Source of the DNA: Sisyra terminalis
Lineage: Eukaryota; Arthropoda; Insecta; Neuroptera; Sisyridae
Direction of reading: 5' to 3'
Assembly (NCBI GenBank): GCA_958496175.1
Contig: OY292275.1
Coordinates: 61,705,701-61,769,700, forward strand
Length of the DNA stretch: 64,000 nucleotides
Part shown: piece after piece, positions 36,611-49,400 of the stretch
Layout of the letters: each line of letters starts with the position of its first letter
How positions within the stretch are numbered: position 1 is the stretch's first letter
Notes under the pieces: model-generated
The model's input: the letters and a program-made list of their open reading frames with translations, nothing else
Told to the model about the DNA's origin: nothing
The model's database searches: none
Made by a program: the position numbers and the translations under genes

Positions 36611-38332
36611 TACACTGATTCAAAAAAAATGATGATTTTTTTTTCTTAACTATATCAAAAATATTGTTGGGAATGTCAAAAAAAAATCCTGTGAAAGTTT
36701 AAGCTCTTAATATTCATATTTAGAGCAGCTTACGTTGGTGACAATATTTCGGAATGACCAAGGTATATTCTTGTAGAAAATTGAACGATCTACAAAAAAG
36801 GTTTCTAACAAGTTTTTGATGTATTTATTCCTTCAAAAGTTATTCGAGATCAAAGTTGAACTAATGAGAAGTTTTAATATTTTTTCAATTTTTTGTAGAG
36901 CACTTTTTTTTCTATAACTAATCGCCATAAAAGTTTTTGCTATTTTTTACAGGTTCAAAGTTATTTGCATTAAACTGAAAATTCCCTGAATTATTATATT
37001 TTTAACATATTTTTTTTAATTAAATAACTTAGGACCTGTGAAAAATATCAAAAAAATTTTATAGAGATAAGATATAGGAAAAAAAGTGCTCTACAAAAAA
37101 TGTCCTATAAAATTTTCTCATACAATTGATGGTTGCGTCAAAAAATTGAAAAAATATTAAATTTACTCTTTAGTTCAATTTTGACCTCGAATAACTTTTG
37201 AAGGAATAAATATATCAAAAACTTGTACAAATACCTTTTTTGTAAATCGTTCCATTTTCTAGAAGAATATACCTTGGTCATTCCGAAATATTGTCACCAA
37301 CGTGAGCTATAAAATTCCAAAGAGCAAGAGAATATTTTTCCCATGTTATTTAAATGGAAAATTGAATATGCGATGCGGTACCTCTGAATAATAAAAGCTT
37401 AAACTTTCACAGGATTTTTTTTCGTCATTCCCAACAATATTATATATAATATTTACGCATCGCAAATTTCGATTTTCCATTTAAATAACATAGGAACAAT
37501 ATTCTCTTGCACTTTGGAATTTTATAGCTCACGTTGGTGACGACAATATTTCGGGATGACTAAAGGTATATTCTTGTAGAAAATTGAACGATCTACAAAA
37601 AAGGTCTCTAACAAGTTTTTGATATATTTATTCCTTCAAAAGTTATTCCAGGTCAAAGTTGAACTACTAAAAAATTATAATATTTTTTTAATTTTTTGAC
37701 GCAACCATCAATTTTATGAGAAAATTTTATAGGATATTTTTTGTAGAGCACTTTTTTTCTATAACTTATCTCTATAAAAGTTTTTGATATTTTTCACAGG
37801 TCCTAAGTTATTTGCATTAAACTAAAAATTCCCTGCATTATTATATTTTTGACTTATTTTTTTTTTTATTACTTAGAACCTGTGAAAAATATCAAAAACT
37901 TTTACAGAGATAAGTTATAGAAAAAAAGTGCTCTACAAAAAATGTCCTATAAAATTTTCTCTTAAAATTGATGGTTGCGTCAAGAATTTGACAAAAATAT
38001 TAAAATTTCTCTTTAGATCAACTTTGACCTCGAATAACTTTTGAAGGAATAAATAAATCAAAAACTTGTCGGAGTCCTTCTTTGTAGATCGTTCAATTTT
38101 CTACAAGAAAATAAATTAGAACATTCCGAAATATTGTCACCAACGTGAGCTATAAAACTCCAAAGTGCAAGAGAATATTGTTCCTATGTTATTTAAATGG
38201 AAAATCGAAATTTGCGATGCGGCACCTCTTAATACTCAATATTAAGAACTTAAACTTTCACAGTTTTTTTTTGTCATTCCCAACAATATTTTCGATACAA
38301 TTCAGAAAAAAAATCATCATTTTTTTTTGAAT
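36611..38332. mobile_element. Two family-1 palindromes joined head to tail, ends eroded
   Basis: The left end TACACTGATTC (36611) is recognisable. A first palindrome runs to about 37440 and a second starts directly at about 37450 inside the arm, without its terminal bases, and runs to about 38332. There the right end stops at TTTTTTGAAT, lacking CAGTCTA. No target duplication could be matched. This looks like a tandem insertion or an unequal exchange between two copies. Confidence 0.7.
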
Positions 38333-38339
38333 TTTGTTT

Positions 38340-40532
38340 TTTGTCCTCTGATTTTCCATAATATCATGATAAAATCATAATATGAGACTAAATTCAAGGG
38401 GTTTTTCACGATGCTGGGATTTCTGTTTATTATTGTTATTTAAATTTTTCACGCAGAGTATATCATAGTACAAAGCCTAAAGTTGAATTTCTCACGTTGG
38501 TTGATGACATTCAAATACACGATTTTTCATGCGGGCTTAACTAATGAAAATTGAGAAATTTATAGAAAAAATGCATTTTTCGTCTATTATCTTTTAGTTC
38601 CAAAAATAATAAAGAGTTATAAAATTGATGAAATTGTAGTAAAAGTTATCACTTTGGAAGATCTATTTTGTATTTTAGCAAAAACTTACACATTTGTCAC
38701 GGAGTCAACATTTTCGTAATATGTAGTACAGGAAATGATCTAATGCAAAAAAAAACACTAGCACTTTTGACATCAATTTCCGGCCAAACTATTGCATTTA
38801 TGGAAAATTTATATGAAACTTTTTTTGTAGGAAATAATCTCAGCTTTTATTTTAGTATTAAGCATTTTATTTGTATCTAGCACGGTTCAAAAGTTATAAT
38901 GATTTTTTTCTGGAATAGTCAATTTTGGGGTGGATTTACCTATCAATAATTACAATGAATAAAATAGTTAACTTTTACATACTTTTCTTATAACACATAT
39001 TTGAACTTTTCCTTTTTTTTTTTTTGTATAAATATTTCAAAACGGAAAATTATCCGTAAGATTATGTAACGGTAAAAGCTTTGAATCTTATCTTTTTCGT
39101 TTGTATACAATAATTATAAATATCACATTTTATGATCTTAAATTCATAAGACTTTCAATAGTATAATTGATAATTATTTTTAACTTCAATGAAAACATAG
39201 TAATGACTAAATTAGTAACGACCTTTCCAAGCAAGTCCGTAATTGAAGAAAAAAACAAACATTTATTTGGTATCACAAAACTAACGGGTTTATTATTAGT
39301 ACTTATATTTGTAATTTATTGAATGAATTTTTCAAAAAAAATAATAATAAAATGAATTGCTTTTTATCTTTTATTGTTCTTCCAATTATTCTTTTGAAGG
39401 CTCTGAGAAGAACATATTTTCTTGTTAAATGAATTGCATTTACATATTTAGCTTGCAGCAATTGAATTATGAATTTGAAAATCGTGAGATTTGGCATCTT
39501 TTATGTATGCATTTTATGCAATGATTATTGATTTGAGATTATTTGCTCAAACAATGATCCGGGTGGTGTTTTAATGAAGAAATTATCCACGTAAGTCGAT
39601 AATATTGAATTCGTGCTAGAAGATTTGCAATTTTCATAGTGGGAAAACTATTTAGTGTTGGCTGAAAATCAGGTGGCTTGGAATAAAGTAATATACAAGA
39701 AGGTATTCCAATTGCGCAATGCATGATGGGAAATTTGTCAATATAAATTTAATTGTTAGCATAAAATATTGTATAACTAATTATTTAAACTATCTAACCC
39801 ACTAATGACATAAAAAATTTTCGTTTTACTTGCCAAAAATAATTACAAACTTTAATTAATAAACTTTGTCATGAAGCAGGGGAATTACATTTTTATGGCT
39901 TCCATTATTTCCTTAATGTCCATAGTCTTTTCCATACTAAAACAAGTGGAAAACAACCAGTCTGTCAAAGGAAATCAAATTAGGTTTTCATTGTTGCAAA
40001 AAATAAAACTACTTTTACAATTACGTCTGTTTTTAGAAAAAAAAAACACTTTTATATGAATTAGAACTTCAATATTCAATCAATAACAAAATGAAGATTT
40101 TTTTCATTAGTTGAATTTCTATTGTTTCTTCTAATAGTACCTACTTTAAGTATATTGTGGCGAAAACCGTTTAAAACTACAGGTAATAATTTTTTTGTAC
40201 CCAGGGGAATTACATATATTTCGATTTCTTTTAAAATCATTTTTGGGGTCGTAGCAGAATTGTTTTCTTTCAAAATTTAGTCTCAATTTACAATTAAGAT
40301 TTAATTAACTTAAAAATCAAGAGGATGTTACCACAAAGTTCAGAATTTGGACATCAAATGTCAGTCCAAAATTACTTAAAATTTGAGTTAATAAGATTTT
40401 TCATTGCACAGGGGAATTACATTTCTAGTAACTACATAAGCAATGTTTCAATTATATAGTTTCAATTAGTTAGTGTTTCACACTTGTGGCGGCGCCACAT
40501 CTTGACTCATTTTCCATAATGCATTGCAGAAT
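38340..40532. other. Intronic DNA, mostly unique
   Basis: Contains a fragment (38640-38960) with wording shared with 26920-27060 and the 50869-51479 palindrome (ATCTAGCACGGTTC). The patch at 39530-39740 has balanced composition. No gene. Confidence 0.45.
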
Positions 40533-40540
40533 AGGAATAC

Positions 40541-41561
40541 TAGACTGATTCAAAAAAAATAGATAATGATTTTTTTTCCTTAATTATATCGAAAATATTG
40601 TTGGAAATGACAAAAAAAATTCTGTAAAAGTTTAAGCTCTTAATATTAAATATTAAGAGGTGCCGCATCGCAAATTTCGATTTTCCATTTAAATAACATG
40701 GGAACAATATTCCCTTGCACTTTGAAATTTCATAGCTCACGTTGGTGACAATATTTCGGAATGACCAAGGTATATTCTTGTAGAAAATTGGACGATCTAC
40801 AAAAAAGGTGGTCTTACAAGTTTTTCATATATTTATTCCTTCAAAAGTTATTCGAGGTCAACGTTGAAATAAAAATTTTTTTTAATATTTTTTCAATTTT
40901 TTTTGATGCAACCATCAATTTTATGTGAAAATTTGATAGGACATTTTTTGTAGAGCACTCTTTTTTCTATAACTTATCTCTATAAAAGTTTTTGATATTT
41001 TTCACAGGTCCTAAGTTATTTGCATTAAACTGAAAATTCCCTCAATTATTATATTTTTAACATAAAAATTATTTTTTTTATTTTAATTAAATAACTTAGG
41101 GCTTGTGAAAAATATCAAAAACTTTTACAGAGATATGTTATAGGAAAAAAGTGCTCTACAAAAATGTCCTATAAAATTTTCTCATAAAATTAATGGTTGC
41201 GTCAAAAAATTGAAAAACTATTGAAATTTTTCTTTACTTCAACTTTGACCTCGAATAACTTTTGAAGGAATAAATATATCAAAAACTTGTTCGAGACCTT
41301 TTTTGTAGATCGTTCAATTTTCTACAAGAATATAACTTGGTTATTCCGAAATATTGTCACCAACGTGAGCTATAAAATTTCAAAGTGCAAGAGAATATTG
41401 TTCCCATGTTATTTAAATGGAAAATCGAAATTTGCGATGTGGCATTGCTTAATATTAATATTAAGAGCTTAAACTTTCACAGGATTTTTTTTGTCATTTC
41501 CAACAATATTATCGATACAATTAAGAAAAAATATATTCATCATTTTTTTTGAATCAGTCTA
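40541..41561. mobile_element. Palindromic transposon, family 1, complete
   Basis: TAGACTGATTC at the left and GAATCAGTCTA at the right, with exact 8-bp duplications AGGAATAC at 40533-40540 and 41562-41569. Its 1021 bp form one inverted repeat. It is non-coding. Confidence 0.9.
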
Positions 41562-41569
41562 AGGAATAC

Positions 41570-42728
41570 CTTCATACATATTACCTTAGTGTGGAGTAAT
41601 AACTATAATTTTCGAAGTAAAACTTAAATAATTTACAACCTTTTACATTTGGATAATTTAAGGCAGTGCTTCCAAAACTTTTAACATTTTGATCGCTTTT
41701 AAAACTGCACCATTTGTACCAGGCTATGCTAAAATATGGTGGAAAACGTACCTTAAAACTCTTCTTCCTTCTTCTGATATAAAAAGAGAACAAAACAAAA
41801 AAAAATATTCCTAATTGTATTCCCTCTTTTTACTTATACAGCACTAATCTACTAGGACTAGTGCTTACATGTGATTGTCTATGGATTGAATGCACTTATT
41901 GCAACCCTAAGCAGATTGTGCAATTTATTTAAAAATAAAAAAATTATGTATTCCTATTCTTTCTTTCGAGTTTCATAAAACTCAAATTTCCCTAATCCAT
42001 TTTTATAAATAATTTTACCACTTAAAAATTTCGTTCTATTTTTGTTCAACAATTTCATTACTAATTTAGGCCTCCCAATTCCAGGGACTATTCTGAACTG
42101 TAATTACCCACTAATAGTCGTTTAATCACAACTCAATCCCCAATAAATTTAATCCATTTGCATCTTAATTAATCCGTTATAATCGGAACATTAGAGACGA
42201 ATTAATTATATTCTTCACTTTATCCATGCATCATTAAATAGTGATTACCTGCCGATTACCTTTGAGCCACATAAGATATTAGAAAAAAAAATAATTCTTT
42301 TTAATATTAAGATATTAAATAAAATTAACATTTTTTTCTCTCTCTTCCTCTATAATTAATGACTGAATCATTAAAATGAAATAAGTAAATGAATGATTAA
42401 CTATTAATGTGTCTAGATTTTATATCCTAGCTCAATGCACTTTCACATTACCATTAGTGAAGATAACTTAAAAAAAAACATGCAAGTGCAATAAAGTAAA
42501 ATCGGTTAAATACGAAGTCTAGGAAACATTTTTAGAAATGCAATTCAAATTCAATAGCTAAAATACAGAAAATTGCACTATGGAGCAAGCCTTAGCTTTC
42601 TAGGATCAACTAAATAAAAGTTAGGGAAGATCTATAGAAATTCAATTGGTTTCCTACTTAGATTTACATCAGATCAATGGGACGTCATAGTTCTTCTAGG
42701 ATCTACCATTGAAGAGTTTACCTCTCGT
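41570..42728. other. Intronic DNA between two family-1 palindromes
   Basis: A hAT-like end (CAGTGCTTCCAAAACTTTT) at 41664 has no detectable partner. Otherwise AT-rich and without features. Confidence 0.4.
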
Positions 42729-42736
42729 AAGAGGCC

Positions 42737-43751
42737 TGGACTGATTCAAAAAAAATTATGATTTTTTTTTTCAAATAATATCAAACATATTGTTGCGAAT
42801 GGCAAAAAAAATACTGTGAAAGTTTAAGCTCTTAATATTAATATTAAATGGTGCCGCATCGCAAATTTCGAATTTTCCATTTAAATAACATGGAAACAAT
42901 ATTCTCTTGCACTTTGGAATTTTATAGCTCACGTTGGTGACAATATTTCGGAATGACCAAGGTTTATTCTTGTAGAAAATTTAATGATCTACAAAAAAGG
43001 TCTTTGTACAAGTTTTTGATATATTTATTCCTTCAAAAGTTATTCGAGATCAAAGTTGAACTAAAGAGAAATTTTAATATTTTTTCAATTTTTTTACGCA
43101 ACCATCAATTTTATGAGAAAATTTTATAGGACATTTTTTGTAGAGCACTTTTTTTTCCTATAACTTATCTCTATAAAAGTTTTTGATATTTTTTACAAGT
43201 CCTAAGTTATTTGCATTAAACTGAAAATTTCCTGAATTATTACATTTTCAACAAAATTTTTTTTTTATTTTATTTAAATAACTTAGGATTTGTGAAATAT
43301 ATCAAAAACTTTTATAGAGATAAGTTATAGGAAAAAAGTGCTCTACAAAAAATTTTCTATAAAATTTTCTCATAAAATTGATAGTTGCGTCAAAAAATTG
43401 AAAAAATATTAAAATTTCTCCTTAGTTAAACTTTAATCTCGAATAACTTTTGAAGGAATAAATATATCAAAAACTTGTTCGAGACCTTTTTTATAGATCG
43501 TTTAGTTTTCTACAAGAATATACCTGGGTCATTCCGAAATATTGTCACCAACGTGAGCTATAAAATTCCAAAGTGCAAGAGAATATTGTTCCCATGTTAT
43601 TTAAATGGAAAATCGAAATTTGCGATGCGGCACCTCTTAATATTAATATTTAAAGCTTAAACTTCCACAGGTTTTTTTTTTTTTGTCATTCGCCACAATA
43701 TGTTTGATATAATTAAGAAAAAAAAATCATAATTTTCTTTGAATCAATCTA
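42737..43751. mobile_element. Palindromic transposon, family 1, complete
   Basis: Ends TGGACTGATTC and GAATCAATCTA; the flanks AAGAGGCC (42729-42736) and GAGAGGCC (43752-43759) match at 7 of 8 positions. It has the same inverted-repeat layout as the other family-1 copies and is non-coding. Confidence 0.87.
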
Positions 43752-43759
43752 GAGAGGCC

Positions 43760-45285
43760 CCAGAATCGTATTTAACTATTTTAAGTATTGAAAATCGTTT
43801 GAAACTTTCAAACTCTTATAAATCATTTCTTTCGAACAATATTTCAATTGGAAGGCGAGGAAAATTTGGGCAATAAAATTTCGAATCTTTAATCGACCGA
43901 ATCTCGCGATATACATGTCAAGATAAATTACACAAGTGGTTAACCAAACGGAATTTTGGTAGCCGGGGAAAAAAAAGAAGAAAACTTTTTTTTTTGGTAT
44001 TGTTGCAAGTGGTGCACAAGTGCATCGAATATTTGAACAAAGACATTCGGTTAATGACATTTTTCAAAGACCGGTTCACAGTAGTTTCGTGTAAACGTAT
44101 CGTTATGGATTCGTGGCAATGTATCCCCCGTGATATTTGCCCAAATAAAAAAGCCTCATATGTCTTTTTCTCTCAATCATTATAACAATCTTATTTCCCT
44201 TTAGCAAAAAAAAAAGTTGACCAAAACTTTCGGATTTTTTTTATTTCCTCCTCCCCCCCGTTTGCAATTGCTATATAGTCTTAAATGTTAATTATGTTTT
44301 CAAATATCAATGGACACCGGTGTTGTCTGGACGTGGACCAATAACAATTACGAGGCGAGTTGAGAAAAGGGGCTGCAACCAATGTGTATTATAATATGGT
44401 TAAGGTATTTGGAAAATTACCAGTTTGCACCTAGTAGAATGTAATGGGGTCGTTATATCATATATATATATATTTTTTTCTATTGAACGGATTAAAGTTT
44501 AGAACTTATAATCAAGTGATCGGTAATTTCACTGCAAAATTAATCAATTTAAAATAATTACCAAATTTAAGAGTTGCGGGACTAATCAAATTTTATAGTC
44601 TTATCTTTGGAAGATTTTAATTGCAATCGTTTCGTAATAAATTGGTACTTGAAAAAAAAATGGCTGAAGAACTTTCTACGACAAGTTCTATAGTCTTAGA
44701 AGCAAATGAAAGCAAAATTTTATTTTGTACAAAAGTTTTCGATTATTAAAGTTTCTTTTTTATCAGAGAATTTGTTTTGTTTGGCTAGGAGCAAAATTTT
44801 AGAATCATTTAAAACTAAGTTTGAACAAAATTTACCAAAAAAATAAATCATTGAACCAGTGGCTCTCAAATTAGATTCCGAAAGCATAAATATGCATAAT
44901 GGGAATTTTACCCAGATTAACGTAGATACCTATTTTTTATTTGAAAAAATACTTATATTTCATATGAATTTTTATATATGTTTATATTGATAAAATTACC
45001 GCGTTAATATAGGAAAAAGTTCAATAATATCACAGGTATTTCTGCTATATTTGTATAAGATCCTGTACCAATGACCCAAAAAAAAATTCCGAAATTTTCT
45101 TTTGCCAAACGATGAAAAATCGTTCATAAAAGTTTGTGACAGAATTCGTTTTACAATTCAGAAAAAATATTTTAGCCGTCATTGATTAATTACGAAAACT
45201 TAAATATTTAGTCCAGTGGTTCTCAACCTGGGTTCGGTATAAATAAAAAATGTCGTAATCAAGAAAAAAATTGAGCCGTAAGACA
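43760..45285. other. Intronic DNA with a complex patch
   Basis: 43840-44180 is balanced in composition and open in short frames on both strands, but without a recognisable domain; it may be a conserved non-coding segment. hAT-like ends CAGTGGCTCTCAAATT (about 44858) and CAGTGGTTCTCAACCTGGG (about 45214) lie in the same orientation, so they do not define one element. Confidence 0.4.
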
Positions 45286-45289
45286 CACT

Positions 45290-48200
45290 ACAGATTATTA
45301 TTGATTGGTAGCCATCATTACTTTCCCTCTTCTTTAAAGTAATGGCTTACATAGGTGGTACTGAATAGGGGATGAAAAAATATAAAAGTTAAAATTTTTT
45401 ATAAAGTTATAATCTATTTACGAAGAGAATTCTATGATTCAAATTCAATAAAAAAAAAACTAATTTTCTCCACTGAAAAGATCATAAAATGCAACCACTT
45501 GTTGATGAATATATTTTTTTAAGTCTTAGTTAAAAAAATACTTTTTTTTTTGCATAACTGGAGGAATTATGAAATTTGAAATAATATAGGACAATTTAGG
45601 AAATGCTTAAGATTTCTTCACCTTGTCTGCTATATTAATTGTTGGAGTCGGGAAATTTAATAACGATTCTATAGGCTTTAAAAAATTAATTTTAAATATT
45701 CTCTACAATTCAAAAATAATTTCAAGGACAAAAAAAAAATCAAGAAATTGCATTCAATTACTATGCAAATTTTAGGAATTGAATTATTGTGCAATTGCAA
45801 AGATTCGAGGACTTCTTTTGCCTCGAATCTTGGCAATTAGAACATATAAAGAACATAATATAGAACATAGAAAAATTTCCTTCCAGAAAAAATCTGGACG
45901 AATAATTCAACTTCAGTACAATCCAATGATTTAAAAGTGAAATTTAAGATAATGATTTCCTATCTCCTGAAAGGAGGAGGAACATAAAGAAGCATTATAC
46001 AAATCACAAATCTATCTTCTTTTAAAAAATAATCATTCGGGCAATGTAAAAAGAAGAATTATTTGCAATTCTGGAGTTAGCAAGAAGAGAATCTACGTGG
46101 TATACTAAGAAGATAAAAAAACGTTAATTTCATAGTACAATCCATCTTCTCTTACTTATAATTCGTCTCCTTTATATGTTTCTGCAATTATATTTTATTT
46201 TCATATATAATACCTATATTTTCTTCCCTATAATTGTCACCTTTACCTTCCCTTTTCTTTAAAGTATTACCTTATATAGGTAGCACTGAATAAGGGATGA
46301 AAATAAAACAATTCTACACCAATTTTCAATCTAAAATTTTCTATAGTCAACTATTTACAGAGAGGGTTCTATAATTTAAATTCATTAAAAAAACATCTAA
46401 TTTTCATAATTGAAAAAATCATAAAATGCCAAGGTTTATAAATTACACAGGTTGCTCCATTAGAAAAAAAAATGACGTCATACGAAGAATTTTGAAATTT
46501 GAATCAGCCTGAAGATATGCACGAATTTCTTCTGGATACGTCACGTGGAGCATGAGGCCACCTATGTATTTTATAAACCTTGATAAAATGCAACCATTTG
46601 TTGATGAATGTACGTCACCAAGTTTTATTAAAAAAACATTTTTTTTTTGTAAAACCATAGGAATTATGAAGTTGGAAATAATATGGAACAATTTAGTAAA
46701 TGCTTAAGATATTCGGAAAAAAATTTGTCCACCTTGTCTGCAATATTAATTGTTGGAGTCAGGAAATTTAATAACGATTCTATCAGCTTATAAAAATTCA
46801 AATTTAAGTATACTCGAAAATTTAAAAACAATTTCTTGAACGAAAAAAAATCAAAAAATTTCTTTCAAAAACCATACAAGTTTTAGGAATTCAATTATTA
46901 TATTATTATTATTATTCCTGGTTGGAAAAATCTACAAGAATGATTCAACTTCAGTGCAATAGAATGATTTAAAAATGAAATTTAACATAATGATTTCCTA
47001 TCTCCTGAAAAGAGGAGGAACATGAGGAAGTCATATACGAATCACAAATCTATTCTTTTTTAAAAAAAATATCATTCGGGTAATATAAAAAAATGATTCT
47101 TTAAAATTCTGGAATTTCCAAGTAGGGAATTCTCGTGGTATTCTAAGAAGATAAAAAACGTTAAATTCAATAGTACAAATCATTTTCACTTACTTAAAAA
47201 TTGGCCTCATTTAAATTTTTTTACTATTATATTTTATTTTCATATATAATTCCTATATTTTCTTCTCTATAGTTGCCATCATTACCATTCCTTTTTTTTA
47301 GAGTATTGCCTTATATAGGTGGTTATTGAATAAGGGATGAAAATAAAACAATTCAACACCAAATTTCTAACTAAAATTTCCTATAACAGCATAATGGTAT
47401 ATCTAGTGTCATATCTATTTACATAGAGAATTCTATAATTTAAATTCAATAAAAAAAAATCTAATTTTCTCCATTGAAAAAAATTATAAAACGCAACCAC
47501 TTGTTGATGAATATATTGCATTAAATTCTAGTAAAAAAACAACATATTTTTTCTTCTAAAACTGCAGGAATTATGAAATTTAAAATAGTATGGAACAGTG
47601 TAGTAAATGCATAAAATTTCCGGAAGAAAACTAGAAAAAATTGTTATCCACCTTGTTTGCCATATTAATTGTTGGAGTCGGAAAATTTAATAACGATTCT
47701 ATAAGCTTTCAGCAATTCAATTTTTGGTATTCTGTAAAATTCAAAAGCAATTTCATGAGGAAAAAAATCAAGAAATTTAATTCAAAAACTATGCAAACTT
47801 TAGGAATTATGCAACATTATGCAATTGCTAAGATTCGAGGACTATTTTTCCTCGAATTGTTAGAACATAATGTAGAACATATTTCCTGGTTGGAAAAATC
47901 TACAAGAATGATTCAACTTCAGTTCAATAGAATGATTTAAAAATGAAATTTAACATAATGATTTCCTATCTCCTGAAAGGAGAAGGAACATAAAGTAATA
48001 TACAAATCCCAAATCTATTATTTTTTAAAAAATAATCATTCGTGTAACCTGGAATTACCAAGAAGAGAATTTACCTGGTATAGTAAGAAGATAAATCAGT
48101 ATTACAATCCATCTTCCCTTGCTGAATATTCGTCTCCATTAAATTTTTCTACTATTAAACTTTATTTTCCTATATAATTCCTATATTTTCTTCCCTGAAG

Positions 48201-49400
48201 TTTCCATCATTACTTTCCCTTTTTTTAAAAGGATTGTCTTATACAGGTGGCTGTGAATAAGGGATGAAATTTAAACAGTTCTACACCCAATTTCCAACTA
48301 AAATTAACTATAAACTCATAATCTTTTTACAGAGAGGATTCTAAAATTTAAATTCAATAAAAAAAAAATAACTTTCTCCATTGAAAAGATCATAAAATGC
48401 AACCACTTGTTGATGAATATATTATGTCATCAAGGTTTAGTAAAAAAAGACAATTTTTTTGTTAAGACTGGAGGAATTATGAAATTTGAAATAATATGGT
48501 AAATGCTGAAAATTTCTGGGAAAAAAAAAACTAGAAAAAAAATTGTCCACCTTGTCTGCCATATTAATTGTTGGAGTCGTGAAATTTAATAACAATTTTA
48601 TAAGCTTTTATAAATTCAATTTTTGATATTATCTAAAATTCAAAGACAATTTCATGAAAAAAAAATCAAGAAATTTCATTCAAAAACTATGCAAAATTAA
48701 TGCATATCATTATGCAATTGCCAAGATTTGAGGACCTCTTTTACCTCGAATCTTAGTACGTAGAACATAATATAGAACTTATTTTCTGGTTGAAAAAATC
48801 TACAAGAATGGTTCAACTTCAGTTCAATAGAATGATTTAAAAATGAAATTTAACATAATAAATTCCTCTCTCCTGAAAGGAGGAGGAACATGAGGAAGTC
48901 ATGTACTTGTAAAAAGAAGGATTATTTGAAATTCTGGAATTACCAAGAAGAGAATTTACGTGGTATACTAAGAAGATAAAAAAACGTTAACTTCATAGTA
49001 CCAACCATCTTCCCTTACTTATAATTCGTCCCCTTTATGTTTTTCTGCTATTATATTTTCTTCCCTATAGTTCCCATCATTACTTTCCCTTTTTTTTAAA
49101 GTTTTACCTTATATAGGTAGCACTGAATAAGGGATGAAAATAAAACAATTCTACACCAAATTTCCAACTAAAATTTTCTATAAAGTGAATAGAAAGGATT
49201 TTACAATTTAAATTCAATATAAAATTTATAACTTTCTCCATTGAAAAGATCATAAAATGCAACCACTTGTTGATGAATTGAGGATATCATCGAATTTTAG
49301 TTACAAAAAAAAAATCTGTTTTTTTTTTGTAAAACTGAAGGAATTACGAAATTTGAAATGATTTCCGGGAAAATATAAAAAAAAACTTTTCTGTCATTTC
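45290..49400 (+). repeat. Tandem array, units of about 860-940 bp, five copies
   Basis: The marker GCAACCACTTGTTGATGAAT (or a variant) lies at 45491, 46590, 47493, 48399 and 49259; GGGATGAAA lies at 45368, 46294, 47334, 48261 and 49131. The long second interval is explained by the 153-bp element at 46430. The open frame at 47641-47940 occurs in only one unit and is not conserved in the others, so it is not a gene. Confidence 0.88.
46430..46582. mobile_element. CAAGGTTTATAAA element, simple 153-bp copy
   Basis: Terminal inverted repeats CAAGGTTTATAAA / TTTATAAACCTTG and an exact 9-bp duplication ATAAAATGC (46421-46429 and 46583-46591). The insertion splits one unit of the 45290-49400 tandem array, and the other units show the empty site. 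The 9-bp duplication would suit a Mutator-like parent. TGACGTCA lies at 46473-46480. Confidence 0.88.
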
